Below are positions 1 to 6,845 of a stretch of DNA of 16,783 nt, in pieces; the first letter of the stretch is position 1, and each line of letters begins with the position of its first letter. A program made the translations under genes and the position numbers. The stretch is from NCBI GenBank assembly GCA_023393095.1, contig JAEWMT010000047.1, positions 1 to 16,783 of the forward strand, read 5' to 3'. The stretch comes from Bacillota bacterium. GTDB lineage: Bacteria > Bacillota > Clostridia > Lachnospirales > Lachnospiraceae. Under the pieces are notes generated by a model, which was not told the origin of the DNA, did no database searches, and saw nothing but the letters and a program-made list of their open reading frames with translations.

Positions 1-145
1 ACAGTTCTATTATAGCTTTAATAATTTAAAAGTAAATGTAAAATAAACTAGTAAAACCAATAAAGTAGAGGTTGAGATTACAATAAACTGCAAAGTAATC
101 TAGAGGAATTTCTATTTACATTCAAGGGATTTTTGAAATTAACTA

Positions 146-176
146 TTGACCCTCACGTAACGTAATGGCTTAGGCT
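146..176 (+). promoter_or_regulatory. MerR-type autoregulated promoter with 19-bp spacer
   Basis: TTGACC (146-151) and TAGGCT (171-176) are separated by 19 bp, the overlong spacing typical of promoters that MerR-family regulators activate by untwisting DNA. The spacer holds an imperfect dyad, CCTCACGT-A-ACGTAATG, matching 6 of 8 positions when the arms are compared. It lies directly upstream of the MerR gene at 197, so autoregulation is the simplest reading. Confidence 0.7.
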
Positions 177-196
177 TGAACTGAAAGGAGGATAAA

Positions 197-1039
197 ATGA
201 AAACAGTAAAAGAAGTATCAGATATTACAGGAGTAAGTATAAGAACACTTCGGTATTATGATGAAATCGGATTATTAAAGCCCACACAATTAACAGATGT
301 TGGTTATCGCCTTTATGATAACAAGGCACTAGAAGTACTACAGCAGATTATGTTCTTTAGAGAATTGGAAATACCATTAATAGAAATAAAGAAGATTATG
401 GAAAACTCTGATTATAATAAAGAGCAAGTTTTATTCACCCAAAAAACCCTACTGGAAAATAAACGAAATCGCTTAAATGCGATTATTGAGTTAATTAGTG
501 ATGTGATGAAAGGAGTTAATACCATGAGCTTTGAAGCATTTAGCGATAGTGATGTACAAAAAATATTAGACCATACGCTTAAGAATATGTCAAAAGAAAC
601 TCTTGCAGAGCAAGTTCAAATATACGGAAGTATAGAGAAATATCGTGATTATTTGGCTACGGGTTTAAAAAATGAAAAGGCTGTAACGGATATATTGAAA
701 TGGTATGGCGGAAAAGAAAGAGCAGTAGAAGCAGTTTTGCAATCTGTTCCAGATAAAGAAGAACTAGCTCACCAGCAAAATGAAAACGAAGTAATCTATA
801 GACAACTTATGGAGGCAAAGAACACGGAAAACGCTGATCTAGAGAGAGAAGCCATTACAAAACTCGCAGAGTTATATAAGAAAATGTTTAATTTGGACAA
901 TGCAAGAGCTATTCTTTTAGATTTAGCTAAGGAATATAGGGAATATGATAAATTAGCAGAGATAACAGATAATCAGTTTGGTAAAGGATGTGCTAAATAC
1001 ACGGAACAGGCGATTCGAAGATATTATGGGGAACTCTAA
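197..1039 (+). CDS. MerR-family regulator with TipAS-type drug-recognition domain
   Basis: A 280-residue TipA-like transcription activator. Residues 1-70 are a MerR winged helix-turn-helix (VKEVSDITGVSIRTLRYYDE, then GLLKPT and GYRLYD). A helical dimerisation coiled coil covers roughly 72-108. Residues 110-280 form an all-helical domain resembling TipAS (conserved MSFEAF start, KYTEQAIRRYY end), which in the family binds cyclic thiopeptides and other drugs. The length matches full-length TipAL-type proteins. The start is set by AAAGGAGG at 184-191. It is monocistronic: no efflux pump or modifying enzyme follows in the same transcript, so it may act mainly on itself or on distant genes. An internal start near the MSFEAF methionine (preceded by a GGAG, about position 524) could give a free TipAS form as in Streptomyces; this is speculative. 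Confidence 0.88.
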   Translation: MKTVKEVSDITGVSIRTLRYYDEIGLLKPTQLTDVGYRLYDNKALEVLQQIMFFRELEIPLIEIKKIMENSDYNKEQVLFTQKTLLENKRNRLNAIIELISDVMKGVNTMSFEAFSDSDVQKILDHTLKNMSKETLAEQVQIYGSIEKYRDYLATGLKNEKAVTDILKWYGGKERAVEAVLQSVPDKEELAHQQNENEVIYRQLMEAKNTENADLEREAITKLAELYKKMFNLDNARAILLDLAKEYREYDKLAEITDNQFGKGCAKYTEQAIRRYYGEL

Positions 1040-1149
1040 ACATATTATAGAGGAATTGTTTAATCATATTATATCAAATTTAGAATTACCCTGGCAGATA
1101 TGATTCCTGATCTTTTTTATATCTCACTATTCATATATATAATCCTTTG

Positions 1150-1186
1150 AAATCTCCATCATTATATTATTAAATGATGGAGATTT
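1150..1186 (+). terminator. Long hairpin, probable terminator of the MerR gene
   Basis: A perfect 14-bp inverted repeat, AAATCTCCATCATT (1150-1163) and AATGATGGAGATTT (1173-1186), with a 9-nt loop, lies 111 nt after the regulator's stop codon. The T tract after the stem is short and broken, so termination is likely but not certain. The rest of 1040-1359 shows no gene. Confidence 0.5.
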
Positions 1187-1359
1187 ATATTCGCCGTTTT
1201 CTGATAATCTCCAACAAAAATCATTATAATTAATGGGGTAAAATGGATGTATTAAAGCAACTATATTTATGTGATACATGAAAAATGTTACAGTGAAAAT
1301 TAATGAATATAAGGCTGAAAATTCCGTTGAAAATTCATACGAAAAAGTGAAAATAATAG

Positions 1360-1388
1360 TTGACTTTTTTGTATATTTGATAGATAAT
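1360..1388 (+). promoter_or_regulatory. Promoter for tRNA-Pro
   Basis: TTGACT (1360-1365), a 17-bp spacer and GATAAT (1383-1388) lie about 65 nt upstream of the tRNA gene. This is a near-consensus vegetative sigma-factor promoter. Confidence 0.6.
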
Positions 1389-1453
1389 AACTAATGCGGT
1401 GCTTTTGAATAGAGCATAATTCTTAACAGACAGTACCTGTAATTTCAATAATT

Positions 1454-1527
1454 CGAGGCGTGGCTCAGTTTGGTAGAGCGCTGCGTTCGGGACGCAGAGG
1501 CCGTGGGTTCGAATCCCGTCGCCTCGA
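1454..1527 (+). tRNA. tRNA-Pro (anticodon CGG)
   Basis: A complete cloverleaf can be folded by eye. The acceptor stem is CGAGGCG / CGCCTCG, the D stem GCTC / GAGC, the anticodon stem CTGCG / CGCAG around the loop TTCGGGA (anticodon CGG, proline), and the T arm has the loop TTCGAAT. The T stem contains two G-T wobbles. The discriminator is A and no 3' CCA is encoded. Confidence 0.95.
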
Positions 1528-1532
1528 CTTTT

Positions 1533-1562
1533 AAAACCTAACTTAGAGTGTTAGGTTTTTTT
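1533..1562 (+). terminator. Rho-independent terminator of tRNA-Pro
   Basis: AAAACCTAAC (1533-1542), a 7-nt loop, then GTTAGGTTTT, with the T tract continuing to 1562. It sits immediately after the tRNA and before the acetyltransferase gene. Confidence 0.85.
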
Positions 1563-1657
1563 GTATCATTTTCACAAATGCAATAATAAAAACAATTCAC
1601 TTTGCAAATATAATACTGAGCTCAAATTTGCAGTGTTTATACTGAATGGAGATTACT

Positions 1658-2158
1658 ATGGAATTCATTATTAGAGAAATGAGAAGCGATGATTGGGATG
1701 CTGTAGCAGAAATTTATAAAGAAGGAATGGATACTAAGATTGCAACCTTTCAAAATGAAGTACCCACCTACGAAGAATGGGATAAAGCCCATATTAAATC
1801 CTGTCGTTTGGTGGCTGAAGCTGATAACAAAGTGATAGGTTGGACATCCCTTTCCCCATATAGCAAACGCTGCGTATATGCCGGTGTCGCAGAGATTAGC
1901 ATATATATTAAGAGTGAGTATCGTGGGATGCAAGTAGGAGAGAAGCTGATGCGGGCCACTATTGAAGAATCTGAAAAAGAGGGCTTCTGGAGTATCATTT
2001 CGTTGATTATTGAGTTGAATGTGAAAAGTATCGCTCTTCATACGAGAACAGGCTTTCGAATGATAGGCTACCGTGAAAAGGTTGCGAAGGATAATAACGG
2101 AGTTTGGCAGAATATCGTAGAGATGGAAAGACGGAGTAAGGTTATCGGAGTTGAATAA
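1658..2158 (+). CDS. GNAT N-acetyltransferase, phosphinothricin-acetyltransferase-like
   Basis: A 166-residue GCN5-related acetyltransferase that would transfer acetyl from acetyl-CoA to an amine. The family pattern is clear: N-terminal IREMRSDDWDAVAEIY, a central beta strand with VIGWTSLSPY, the acetyl-CoA loop EYRGMQVGEKLM (R/Q-x-x-G-x-G/A type), and the late NVKSIALHTRTGFRMIGY. This arrangement and the length match the Pat/Bar/YncA branch, which acts on phosphinothricin, methionine sulfone or similar amino-acid analogues; the substrate here is unknown. I start at 1658 because GGAG at 1648-1651 has proper spacing to it; an in-frame ATG at 1646 would overlap that site. It stands between the tRNA-Pro terminator and a possible 48-codon gene. 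Confidence 0.85.
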   Translation: MEFIIREMRSDDWDAVAEIYKEGMDTKIATFQNEVPTYEEWDKAHIKSCRLVAEADNKVIGWTSLSPYSKRCVYAGVAEISIYIKSEYRGMQVGEKLMRATIEESEKEGFWSIISLIIELNVKSIALHTRTGFRMIGYREKVAKDNNGVWQNIVEMERRSKVIGVE

Positions 2159-2187
2159 GAACCAGATGAACTGTGGAGCGTGATAAT

Positions 2188-2334
2188 ATGGAGCAATGTA
2201 TTGATGAAGTTAATAAGATAATTCATGTGAAATGTACGCAAGAGGAAAAAAGTAAAATATTATCAGAATTATCATCCTATCGGTATGACTATGAATTCAA
2301 CTTTATCATAGAAGAGGAGACCACGAAACAATAA
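2188..2334 (+). CDS. Possible small hypothetical protein, 48 aa
   Basis: A short open frame begins MEQCIDEVNKIIHVKCTQEE and ends EEETTKQ. GGAG at 2174-2177 lies 10 nt before the ATG, slightly far but usable. The gene starts 30 nt after the acetyltransferase stop and could be co-transcribed. The peptide is charged, probably helical, and has no signal peptide, membrane segment or motif I recognise. It may be a real small protein or a chance frame. Confidence 0.4.
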   Translation: MEQCIDEVNKIIHVKCTQEEKSKILSELSSYRYDYEFNFIIEEETTKQ

Positions 2335-2544
2335 TTCTGAGTATTCTAAATTGTTGGATATTATTTTTAGAGTATATGGCGTCTTATGAAGTGAAGGTAC
2401 CTCGTGTAAGGGAAGTTTTGCTGGATATGTCTCTTTCTTCTAGGTATTTGGTAGTACTTCATATATATCTGGTATTTTTAAGTTTACATCCCATATGTTT
2501 CCGATTATAATGAATAATCATGGTATACATTAGGAGGGGTACAA

Positions 2545-3333
2545 ATGAAGAAAATTTTATCATTATTTTTAGTTTTAATACTAAGTTTAACTATAGCAGC
2601 ACCCGGAGTATCTTACGCTGCGACTACGAAGCTTAAAAAGACAAAATTAGTGGTTAATGTAGGTGATACCTATACATTAAAATTATCCGGAGCTTCAGGT
2701 TCAGTGAAATGGTCAAGTAGTAATAAGCTGGTAGCATCAGTATCAACAAAAGGGAAAGTGACTGCATTATCAACAGGGAATGCTACGATTACTGCAAACT
2801 ATAAGAAAAAGAAATACAAATGCAGTGTAAAGGTAAATGTTCCGTCAGATTCTGTCTCTATAACTATATCAAATTTATTTGACCTGAAAGATGAAGAGAA
2901 TGAACTTGGCGTTTATTTATCTTCCATAGGAGTCAAATATATTGTTGTTAATGAGGATGCTTTTACAACAATTATTACGATGACAAAATCTCAGCAGCAG
3001 CAAGTACTTTCATACCTTAAAGAAACTTTTAATACTGGAATTGATGAAAGTATAAAATCTGGAGATATGCCAGATAGTTTCAAATCAATTGTAATGAATG
3101 ATGATGGGACATCATTTGATGTATATGTTGACAAAACAAAATATGATGCGAATAAACAAAATGATGATGATATTTCTCAAGAATCAGGGTTATTTGCATT
3201 AATGCTTATTAGTGGTATTTATCAGGAATTTGCCGGAGTTAATGAGGATGATATAAAATTTATAATTCATATCTACGATAATGATACAAAAGAGTTAATT
3301 GATACATTTGATTCTGATGAATCCTTATTTTAA
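2545..3333 (+). CDS. Secreted protein with BIG2 Ig-like domain and unknown C-terminal domain
   Basis: A 262-residue exported protein. Residues 1-25 are a Sec signal peptide (KK, a long hydrophobic core, cleavage after VSYA). Residues about 27-99 form one bacterial Ig-like BIG2 domain (LVVNVGDTYTLKL, VKWSSSNKLVASVSTKGKVTAL, GNATITANY). The remaining 160 residues are acidic (for example NDDDISQESG, DNDTKELIDTFDSDESLF) and match no family I recognise. There is no LPxTG or C-terminal anchor, so it is secreted or held by non-covalent contacts. The start follows an excellent AGGAGGGG at 2531-2538. A single BIG2 domain usually serves as a spacer or adhesion module; the function of the C-terminal part is unknown. 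Confidence 0.8.
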   Translation: MKKILSLFLVLILSLTIAAPGVSYAATTKLKKTKLVVNVGDTYTLKLSGASGSVKWSSSNKLVASVSTKGKVTALSTGNATITANYKKKKYKCSVKVNVPSDSVSITISNLFDLKDEENELGVYLSSIGVKYIVVNEDAFTTIITMTKSQQQQVLSYLKETFNTGIDESIKSGDMPDSFKSIVMNDDGTSFDVYVDKTKYDANKQNDDDISQESGLFALMLISGIYQEFAGVNEDDIKFIIHIYDNDTKELIDTFDSDESLF

Positions 3334-3344
3334 TAAGAAAACAT

Positions 3345-3372
3345 AGAAAAGCACCGGTGAGGTGCTTTTCTT
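3345..3372 (+). terminator. Terminator after the BIG2 protein gene
   Basis: AGAAAAGCACC (3345-3355) and GGTGCTTTTCT (3361-3371) form a perfect 11-bp stem with a 5-nt loop. The T-rich 3' arm doubles as the tail. It starts 12 nt after the stop codon. Confidence 0.75.
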
Positions 3373-3515
3373 AAGTATATAATTAATTGACTTTATGTAC
3401 TTTGTTCATTCATTTCATCAGATCAACTTTTGTCCGCAACTCATCAGAGTGATTTGGAATACAGAATTCAGATAAACATTACCAGTAAGAAGATGGGAAT
3501 ATTAATATATAAATT

Positions 3516-3567
3516 ATTAGACCACAACATCCTTATAATGATATTATTATTGATGTAGTGGTCTAAT
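3516..3567. repeat. Long imperfect hairpin, possible terminator of the small Arg-rich ORF
   Basis: A 16-bp stem with one mismatch joins 3516-3531 (ATTAGACCACAACATC) to 3552-3567 across an AT-rich 20-nt loop. It lies downstream of the minus-strand 16-codon ORF and could end its transcript, although no clear T tract follows on either strand. Confidence 0.4.
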
Positions 3568-3595
3568 CTCATATAATCTATAAGTTATCTATCTC

Positions 3596-3646
3596 TTAAC
3601 AAAAACAACGCCGTCTACGACGTCTCCTGCGTCCGCAGCATCCCAT
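3596..3646 (-). CDS. Candidate 16-residue arginine/cysteine peptide
   Basis: The minus strand carries a tiny frame encoding MGCCGRRRRRRRRCFC and then TAA. Its Shine-Dalgarno, GAGGTGAT (3651-3658 on the complement), is one of the best in the window and is correctly spaced 4 nt from the ATG. A TATAAT hexamer at 3679-3684 (minus) would give a short leader. Eight arginines in a row, encoded by a mix of CGN and AGR codons (CGC, AGG, AGA, CGT, CGT, AGA, CGG, CGT), are flanked by Cys-Cys and Cys-Phe-Cys. The mixed codons argue against a simple nucleotide repeat. A nucleic-acid-binding, metal-binding or translation-pausing leader role are all conceivable; I do not know a characterised homologue. Confidence 0.5.
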   Translation of the reverse strand: MGCCGRRRRRRRRCFC

Positions 3647-3955
3647 ACAGATCACCTCTAAATCTTTATTTTTAATATATTATATGCAAATTATAACAAA
3701 ATGTGTCGGATTATAAGATACAATTGTTGATTATAATCGAATTATTGATATTTGGATTTACTTTTTAGACCTATTACCATTTATAATAAATGTGAAATAA
3801 ATCCTTTATTTGCATTAGAGCTATCAATGATAAATCAATGGCTGGTGTTTATTTGATTTTGGGTAACTGCAATTTAGGCTCATATACCATACATTAAGTA
3901 TGAAATATATTTGAATGAATATATTTTTATATAAGATCATAAGGAGTTTTTATTT
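3647..3955. other. AT-rich intergenic region
   Basis: About 300 bases without a recognisable gene apart from the leader of the small minus-strand ORF. An 8-bp inverted repeat GATTATAA (3709-3716) / TTATAATC (3731-3738) could be an operator for either flanking gene. The plus-strand gene at 3956 is preceded by AAGGAG at 3941-3946; I see no convincing -35/-10 pair for it. Confidence 0.4.
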
Positions 3956-5302
3956 ATGCAATCTGGACGAACAGCTAATTCATATGACGTTTATACGGAA
4001 AGATATTTAAATCCATCGGATATTAACGTTGTAACCGGATATGGCATCGAGGTTTTTGCGTATGGTTTAGATGCACCAATCAATATGTTATTTACCGAGA
4101 GCGGCAGTTTAATGATAGCGGAATCGGGATTCACATCTGGAAATCCAAGAATATTGCAATATGTGGATAATAATTTTGAAGTTCTGGTCGAAGGATTTAA
4201 TCGACCAATCACGGGTTTAAATAATTTGGATGGCTTTCTTTATGTATCACAAAGGGGGATTATAACAAGAGTCTCAAGTGACGGGACAAAACAGGATATA
4301 ATTACCGGATTACCAAGTAATGGAGATAATTATAATGGAAAAGTTGTTTTTAGCCCTGACAGGAAAACATTATACTTTGGGCAAGGAACAATAACCAATT
4401 CAGGTGTAGTTGGATTAGATAACAGTTGGGTTAAGAATCATCCACAAATGTGTGACTTACCAGGTGAATATATTATATTAAATGGTCAAAATTATGAGAC
4501 TAGAAATAATACGAATGAAGTAGCTCCAGGTGAAATAATTCTAACAGGGGCCTTTTCTCCATATGGCAGTCCAAATGCTCCAAATGAAATAAGGAAAGCA
4601 TTTGTTAAAGCTTCAGGAAGTATTTTAATGGCCAATATAGATGGTACTAAATTGGAGCAATATGTTTGGGGACTTAGAAATCCATTAAATATAAAATTTG
4701 ATGAAAATGGTCAATTATTTGTTGCCAATATAGGTTATGATAACAGAGGAAGCAGACCGATAGCAAATGCTCCGGATGAGTTTTTTACAGTATCACCCGG
4801 AATATGGTATGGTTGGCCCGATTATGCCGGAGGGGACCCAGTTAATTTAGAAAGATTTAAACCTGAAGGGGAAAGAAGACCAGAATTATTAATAAAGACT
4901 CTTCCAAATGTTCCACAAGTACCATTCGTAACATTTCCCACCAATTCAAATATTATGGGTTTTGATTTTGATTATAATAACTTTGGTACTTATGGAGATG
5001 TATATATTGCAGAATATGGTAGTATAGATTTTGAACAGAGTCATGATAGTATATCTTATGCCGGAGTTGGCCATCGAATATCCCGAGTAGATATGAAATT
5101 AAGAACTATAAGTACGTTTGCTATTAATAAATCAGGCTTCCCCTCTTATATATCAAAAGAAGGTGGATTTGGAAGACCGACAGATATCGTCTTTGGCCCT
5201 GATGGAGCATTATATGTTTTAGATATGGGAGTGGAAGATAGTAAGAACCCCAATATACTAATGCCTAATACGGGTGTAATATGGAGAATTTTTAAAATGT
5301 AA
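3956..5302 (+). CDS. Glucose/sorbosone dehydrogenase-like beta-propeller protein
   Basis: A 448-residue protein resembling the PQQ-dependent sugar dehydrogenase (GSDH/sorbosone dehydrogenase) six-bladed propeller. Repeating blade strands of the type MLFTESGSLMIAESG, NIKFDENGQLFVANIG and IVFGPDGALYVLDMG run from residue about 25 to 445. The family signature GLRNP occurs in YVWGLRNPLNIKFDENG, followed by PDEFFTVSPGIWYGWPDYAGG. There is no signal peptide, so it appears cytoplasmic or is exported by a non-Sec route, which is unusual for the family. In the LPSNGDNYNGKVVFSP segment, relatives as I remember them carry histidines (GDHHN-like) where this protein has Asn-Tyr, so the canonical catalytic base may be missing. 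It might be an inactive propeller or use another residue. AAGGAG at 3941 supports the start. Confidence 0.75.
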   Translation: MQSGRTANSYDVYTERYLNPSDINVVTGYGIEVFAYGLDAPINMLFTESGSLMIAESGFTSGNPRILQYVDNNFEVLVEGFNRPITGLNNLDGFLYVSQRGIITRVSSDGTKQDIITGLPSNGDNYNGKVVFSPDRKTLYFGQGTITNSGVVGLDNSWVKNHPQMCDLPGEYIILNGQNYETRNNTNEVAPGEIILTGAFSPYGSPNAPNEIRKAFVKASGSILMANIDGTKLEQYVWGLRNPLNIKFDENGQLFVANIGYDNRGSRPIANAPDEFFTVSPGIWYGWPDYAGGDPVNLERFKPEGERRPELLIKTLPNVPQVPFVTFPTNSNIMGFDFDYNNFGTYGDVYIAEYGSIDFEQSHDSISYAGVGHRISRVDMKLRTISTFAINKSGFPSYISKEGGFGRPTDIVFGPDGALYVLDMGVEDSKNPNILMPNTGVIWRIFKM

Positions 5303-5328
5303 ACTTAATTGTGTTCAGTATATATGTT

Positions 5329-5365
5329 TTAGTTTACACCAGATATATTGTGAAGTGTAAACTAA
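5329..5365. repeat. 11-bp inverted repeat
   Basis: TTAGTTTACAC (5329-5339) and GTGTAAACTAA (5355-5365) are perfectly complementary across a 15-nt loop, 26 nt after the propeller gene. No T tract follows on either strand, so it is a weak terminator candidate and may instead be a protein-binding dyad or RNA 3'-end structure. Confidence 0.5.
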
Positions 5366-5389
5366 TACGGAACATATAGGACGATACAA

Positions 5390-5429
5390 AATATACCTCT
5401 CATCGTCATAAGACTTTGCGGGGTATATT
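5390..5429 (-). terminator. Possible terminator of the minus-strand esterase operon
   Basis: AATATACC and GGTATATT form an 8-bp stem around a 24-nt loop. On the minus strand the closing arm runs into GGTATATTTTG, a T-rich tail, 45 nt after the esterase stop. Stem GC content is low, so this is tentative. Confidence 0.35.
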
Positions 5430-5473
5430 GAAGATTAAAATAGTCACATTATGAAGATAGCAGGAATTTTATG

Positions 5474-6283
5474 TTACTCACAACAACACAATTCCATTAC
5501 ATGTTCGATGCATTTATTCCAAAAGCGCCATTCATGTGCATATCCGTTTTCTTCAATAAAAACAGTAGGTATATGATTGTCTTTTGCATATTTTTTAAAT
5601 CTAAGATATGCAGGGAACAAATCATCATCCGTTCCTATATAGTAATATAATCTTGGAAGTTTATTTTTAATATTTAATTCGTTCAGCCTATCCCATACGT
5701 TTTCATCAGAATTAAGAAAGGCTTCTTCTCCTCCTGCATTGATTACACAAGCATCAAAACGCACTTTAAAAGCTTCATCGAGCATTGATTTATCTGATAG
5801 TAATCTGTGCGGATTATAAGTTGGGGCTGATAACGCAGCAACAAGGCTAAACTTTTCAGGATGGCTCATTGCATATATCATTGCTCCATATCCTCCCATT
5901 GAACATCCTGCGATAAAATTATCCTCTCTTTTGTTGGAAATTGGGAACCAGCTATATATCATCGGCATAAGTTCTTCAAACAAGTAATCATGCATTTTAT
6001 AATTAAAGCCGAAAACTTGCCAATTTACATAATTCGAATTCATGCCGCTAAGTATAACTACAGCTAAATTTCTTTCACAAGCATAGACTTCAACCATAGT
6101 TTTACGAATCCAATCGCTACTATCACTACAGGTAGGATGTAAAAGCCATAATACTTTATATTTGTTGCTGTCACAATAAAATTCTGAAGAAGATTGATTT
6201 CCTGGTCTATCGGGAAGGATAATGTTAATATAATTATTGCCATTTAAATATTCACTCATAAAGTTCATTTGAATCATTGCCAT
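5474..6283 (-). CDS. Esterase-D-fold alpha/beta hydrolase (tributyrin esterase-like)
   Basis: A 269-residue serine hydrolase of the esterase D / S-formylglutathione hydrolase family (PF00756). The nucleophile elbow is GCSMGG (Ser128), an acid lies in GTDDDLFP (Asp219-221), and the histidine is in YAHEW (His250). The oxyanion region is LLHPTCSDSSDW and the core strand is LAVVILSGMNS. The N-terminal MNFMSEYLNGNNYINIILP matches the usual start of tributyrin-esterase-like members. I start at 6283, preceded on the minus strand by AAAGGGAAG; the frame stays open up to 6382 and would then overlap the upstream PPC gene by 38 nt, without a ribosome site. It is probably co-transcribed with the PPC gene. 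The natural ester is unknown: family members remove acetyl or feruloyl groups or hydrolyse short-chain esters. No secretion signal. Confidence 0.82.
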   Translation of the reverse strand: MAMIQMNFMSEYLNGNNYINIILPDRPGNQSSSEFYCDSNKYKVLWLLHPTCSDSSDWIRKTMVEVYACERNLAVVILSGMNSNYVNWQVFGFNYKMHDYLFEELMPMIYSWFPISNKREDNFIAGCSMGGYGAMIYAMSHPEKFSLVAALSAPTYNPHRLLSDKSMLDEAFKVRFDACVINAGGEEAFLNSDENVWDRLNELNIKNKLPRLYYYIGTDDDLFPAYLRFKKYAKDNHIPTVFIEENGYAHEWRFWNKCIEHVMELCCCE

Positions 6284-6344
6284 AGTTTTTATCTTCCCTT
6301 TCGCATCATCCAGAGCATAAAAAAGTTGTGCATTAAAACTATGT

Positions 6345-6782
6345 CTATTCTTGATCATTTTCCGAAATAAGAAAAACTCCATTTTTATCTGCTTTTCGTA
6401 TCAGATTATCGCAGATTAACTCCTGTACCACTATTTCAGCCAGATATAAAATCCTGCAACCATCAAGTATATGACCTGCCCAGGAACGTTCGGGATTACT
6501 TATAACACCATGGAGATGCGGTTCGAAGTTTATTATTGTACCGTCAAGGTTCGCAAGTTCCAAAGGTTCATTCAGATGATGTACATGATATTCAATTGGA
6601 TATCCAGAAGTTGTTGTCATTTGCAAGTGTGCTTCGTCAAAGGTAGCAATTCCTGATGTTACTATAGCATTACTTACGCCTTCTTCCTTAACCAGCTTTC
6701 CTATAGACTCTCGAAGTAAATCACCCTTTTCAAGCCTAATAACGAATGTACGCCCAATTTTTTCTGAGACAAAAGATTTCAT
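6345..6782 (-). CDS. PPC (DUF296) domain protein
   Basis: A 145-residue protein consisting of one PPC domain (plants and prokaryotes conserved, PF03479). Conserved features are RLEKGDLLRESIGKLVKEEGVSNAI, VTSGIATFDEAH, the HVHHLNEPLELANLDGTI strand and the presumed metal-site histidines in EPHLHGVISN (His89, His91) and AGHILDG (His104). Prokaryotic members are small trimers of uncertain function; the DNA-binding AT-hook of plant relatives is absent. AGGAGGTAATTGT directly before the ATG is a strong ribosome site. Two possible promoters lie in the 63-nt gap behind the AraC-type gene. The downstream esterase suggests a shared metabolic role, perhaps with PPC as a binding or accessory protein. 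Confidence 0.82.
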   Translation of the reverse strand: MKSFVSEKIGRTFVIRLEKGDLLRESIGKLVKEEGVSNAIVTSGIATFDEAHLQMTTTSGYPIEYHVHHLNEPLELANLDGTIINFEPHLHGVISNPERSWAGHILDGCRILYLAEIVVQELICDNLIRKADKNGVFLISENDQE

Positions 6783-6800
6783 ACAATTACCTCCTAATGT

Positions 6801-6844
6801 ATTATACTATGAGGTTATCATATACAGTTATATTCGTATTTCAA
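6801..6844 (-). promoter_or_regulatory. Possible promoter for the PPC-esterase pair
   Basis: On the minus strand TTGAAA (complement of 6839-6844), 16 bp, then TATGAT (6817-6822) is a plausible promoter, and a TATAAT (6801-6806) lies closer to the gene with a poor -35. The second would suit activation by the neighbouring AraC-type protein. Confidence 0.4.
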
Positions 6845-6845
6845 A

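Noticed and set aside
1637..2041. A 134-residue minus-strand frame opposite the acetyltransferase.
   Set aside because: It is antisense to a clear GNAT gene, has no ribosome site and no recognisable domain; it is a shadow of the real reading frame.
6284..6382. An upstream start adding 33 residues to the esterase.
   Set aside because: The extension overlaps the PPC coding region and no Shine-Dalgarno is present; the start at 6283 has AAAGGGAAG and fits the family's N-terminus.
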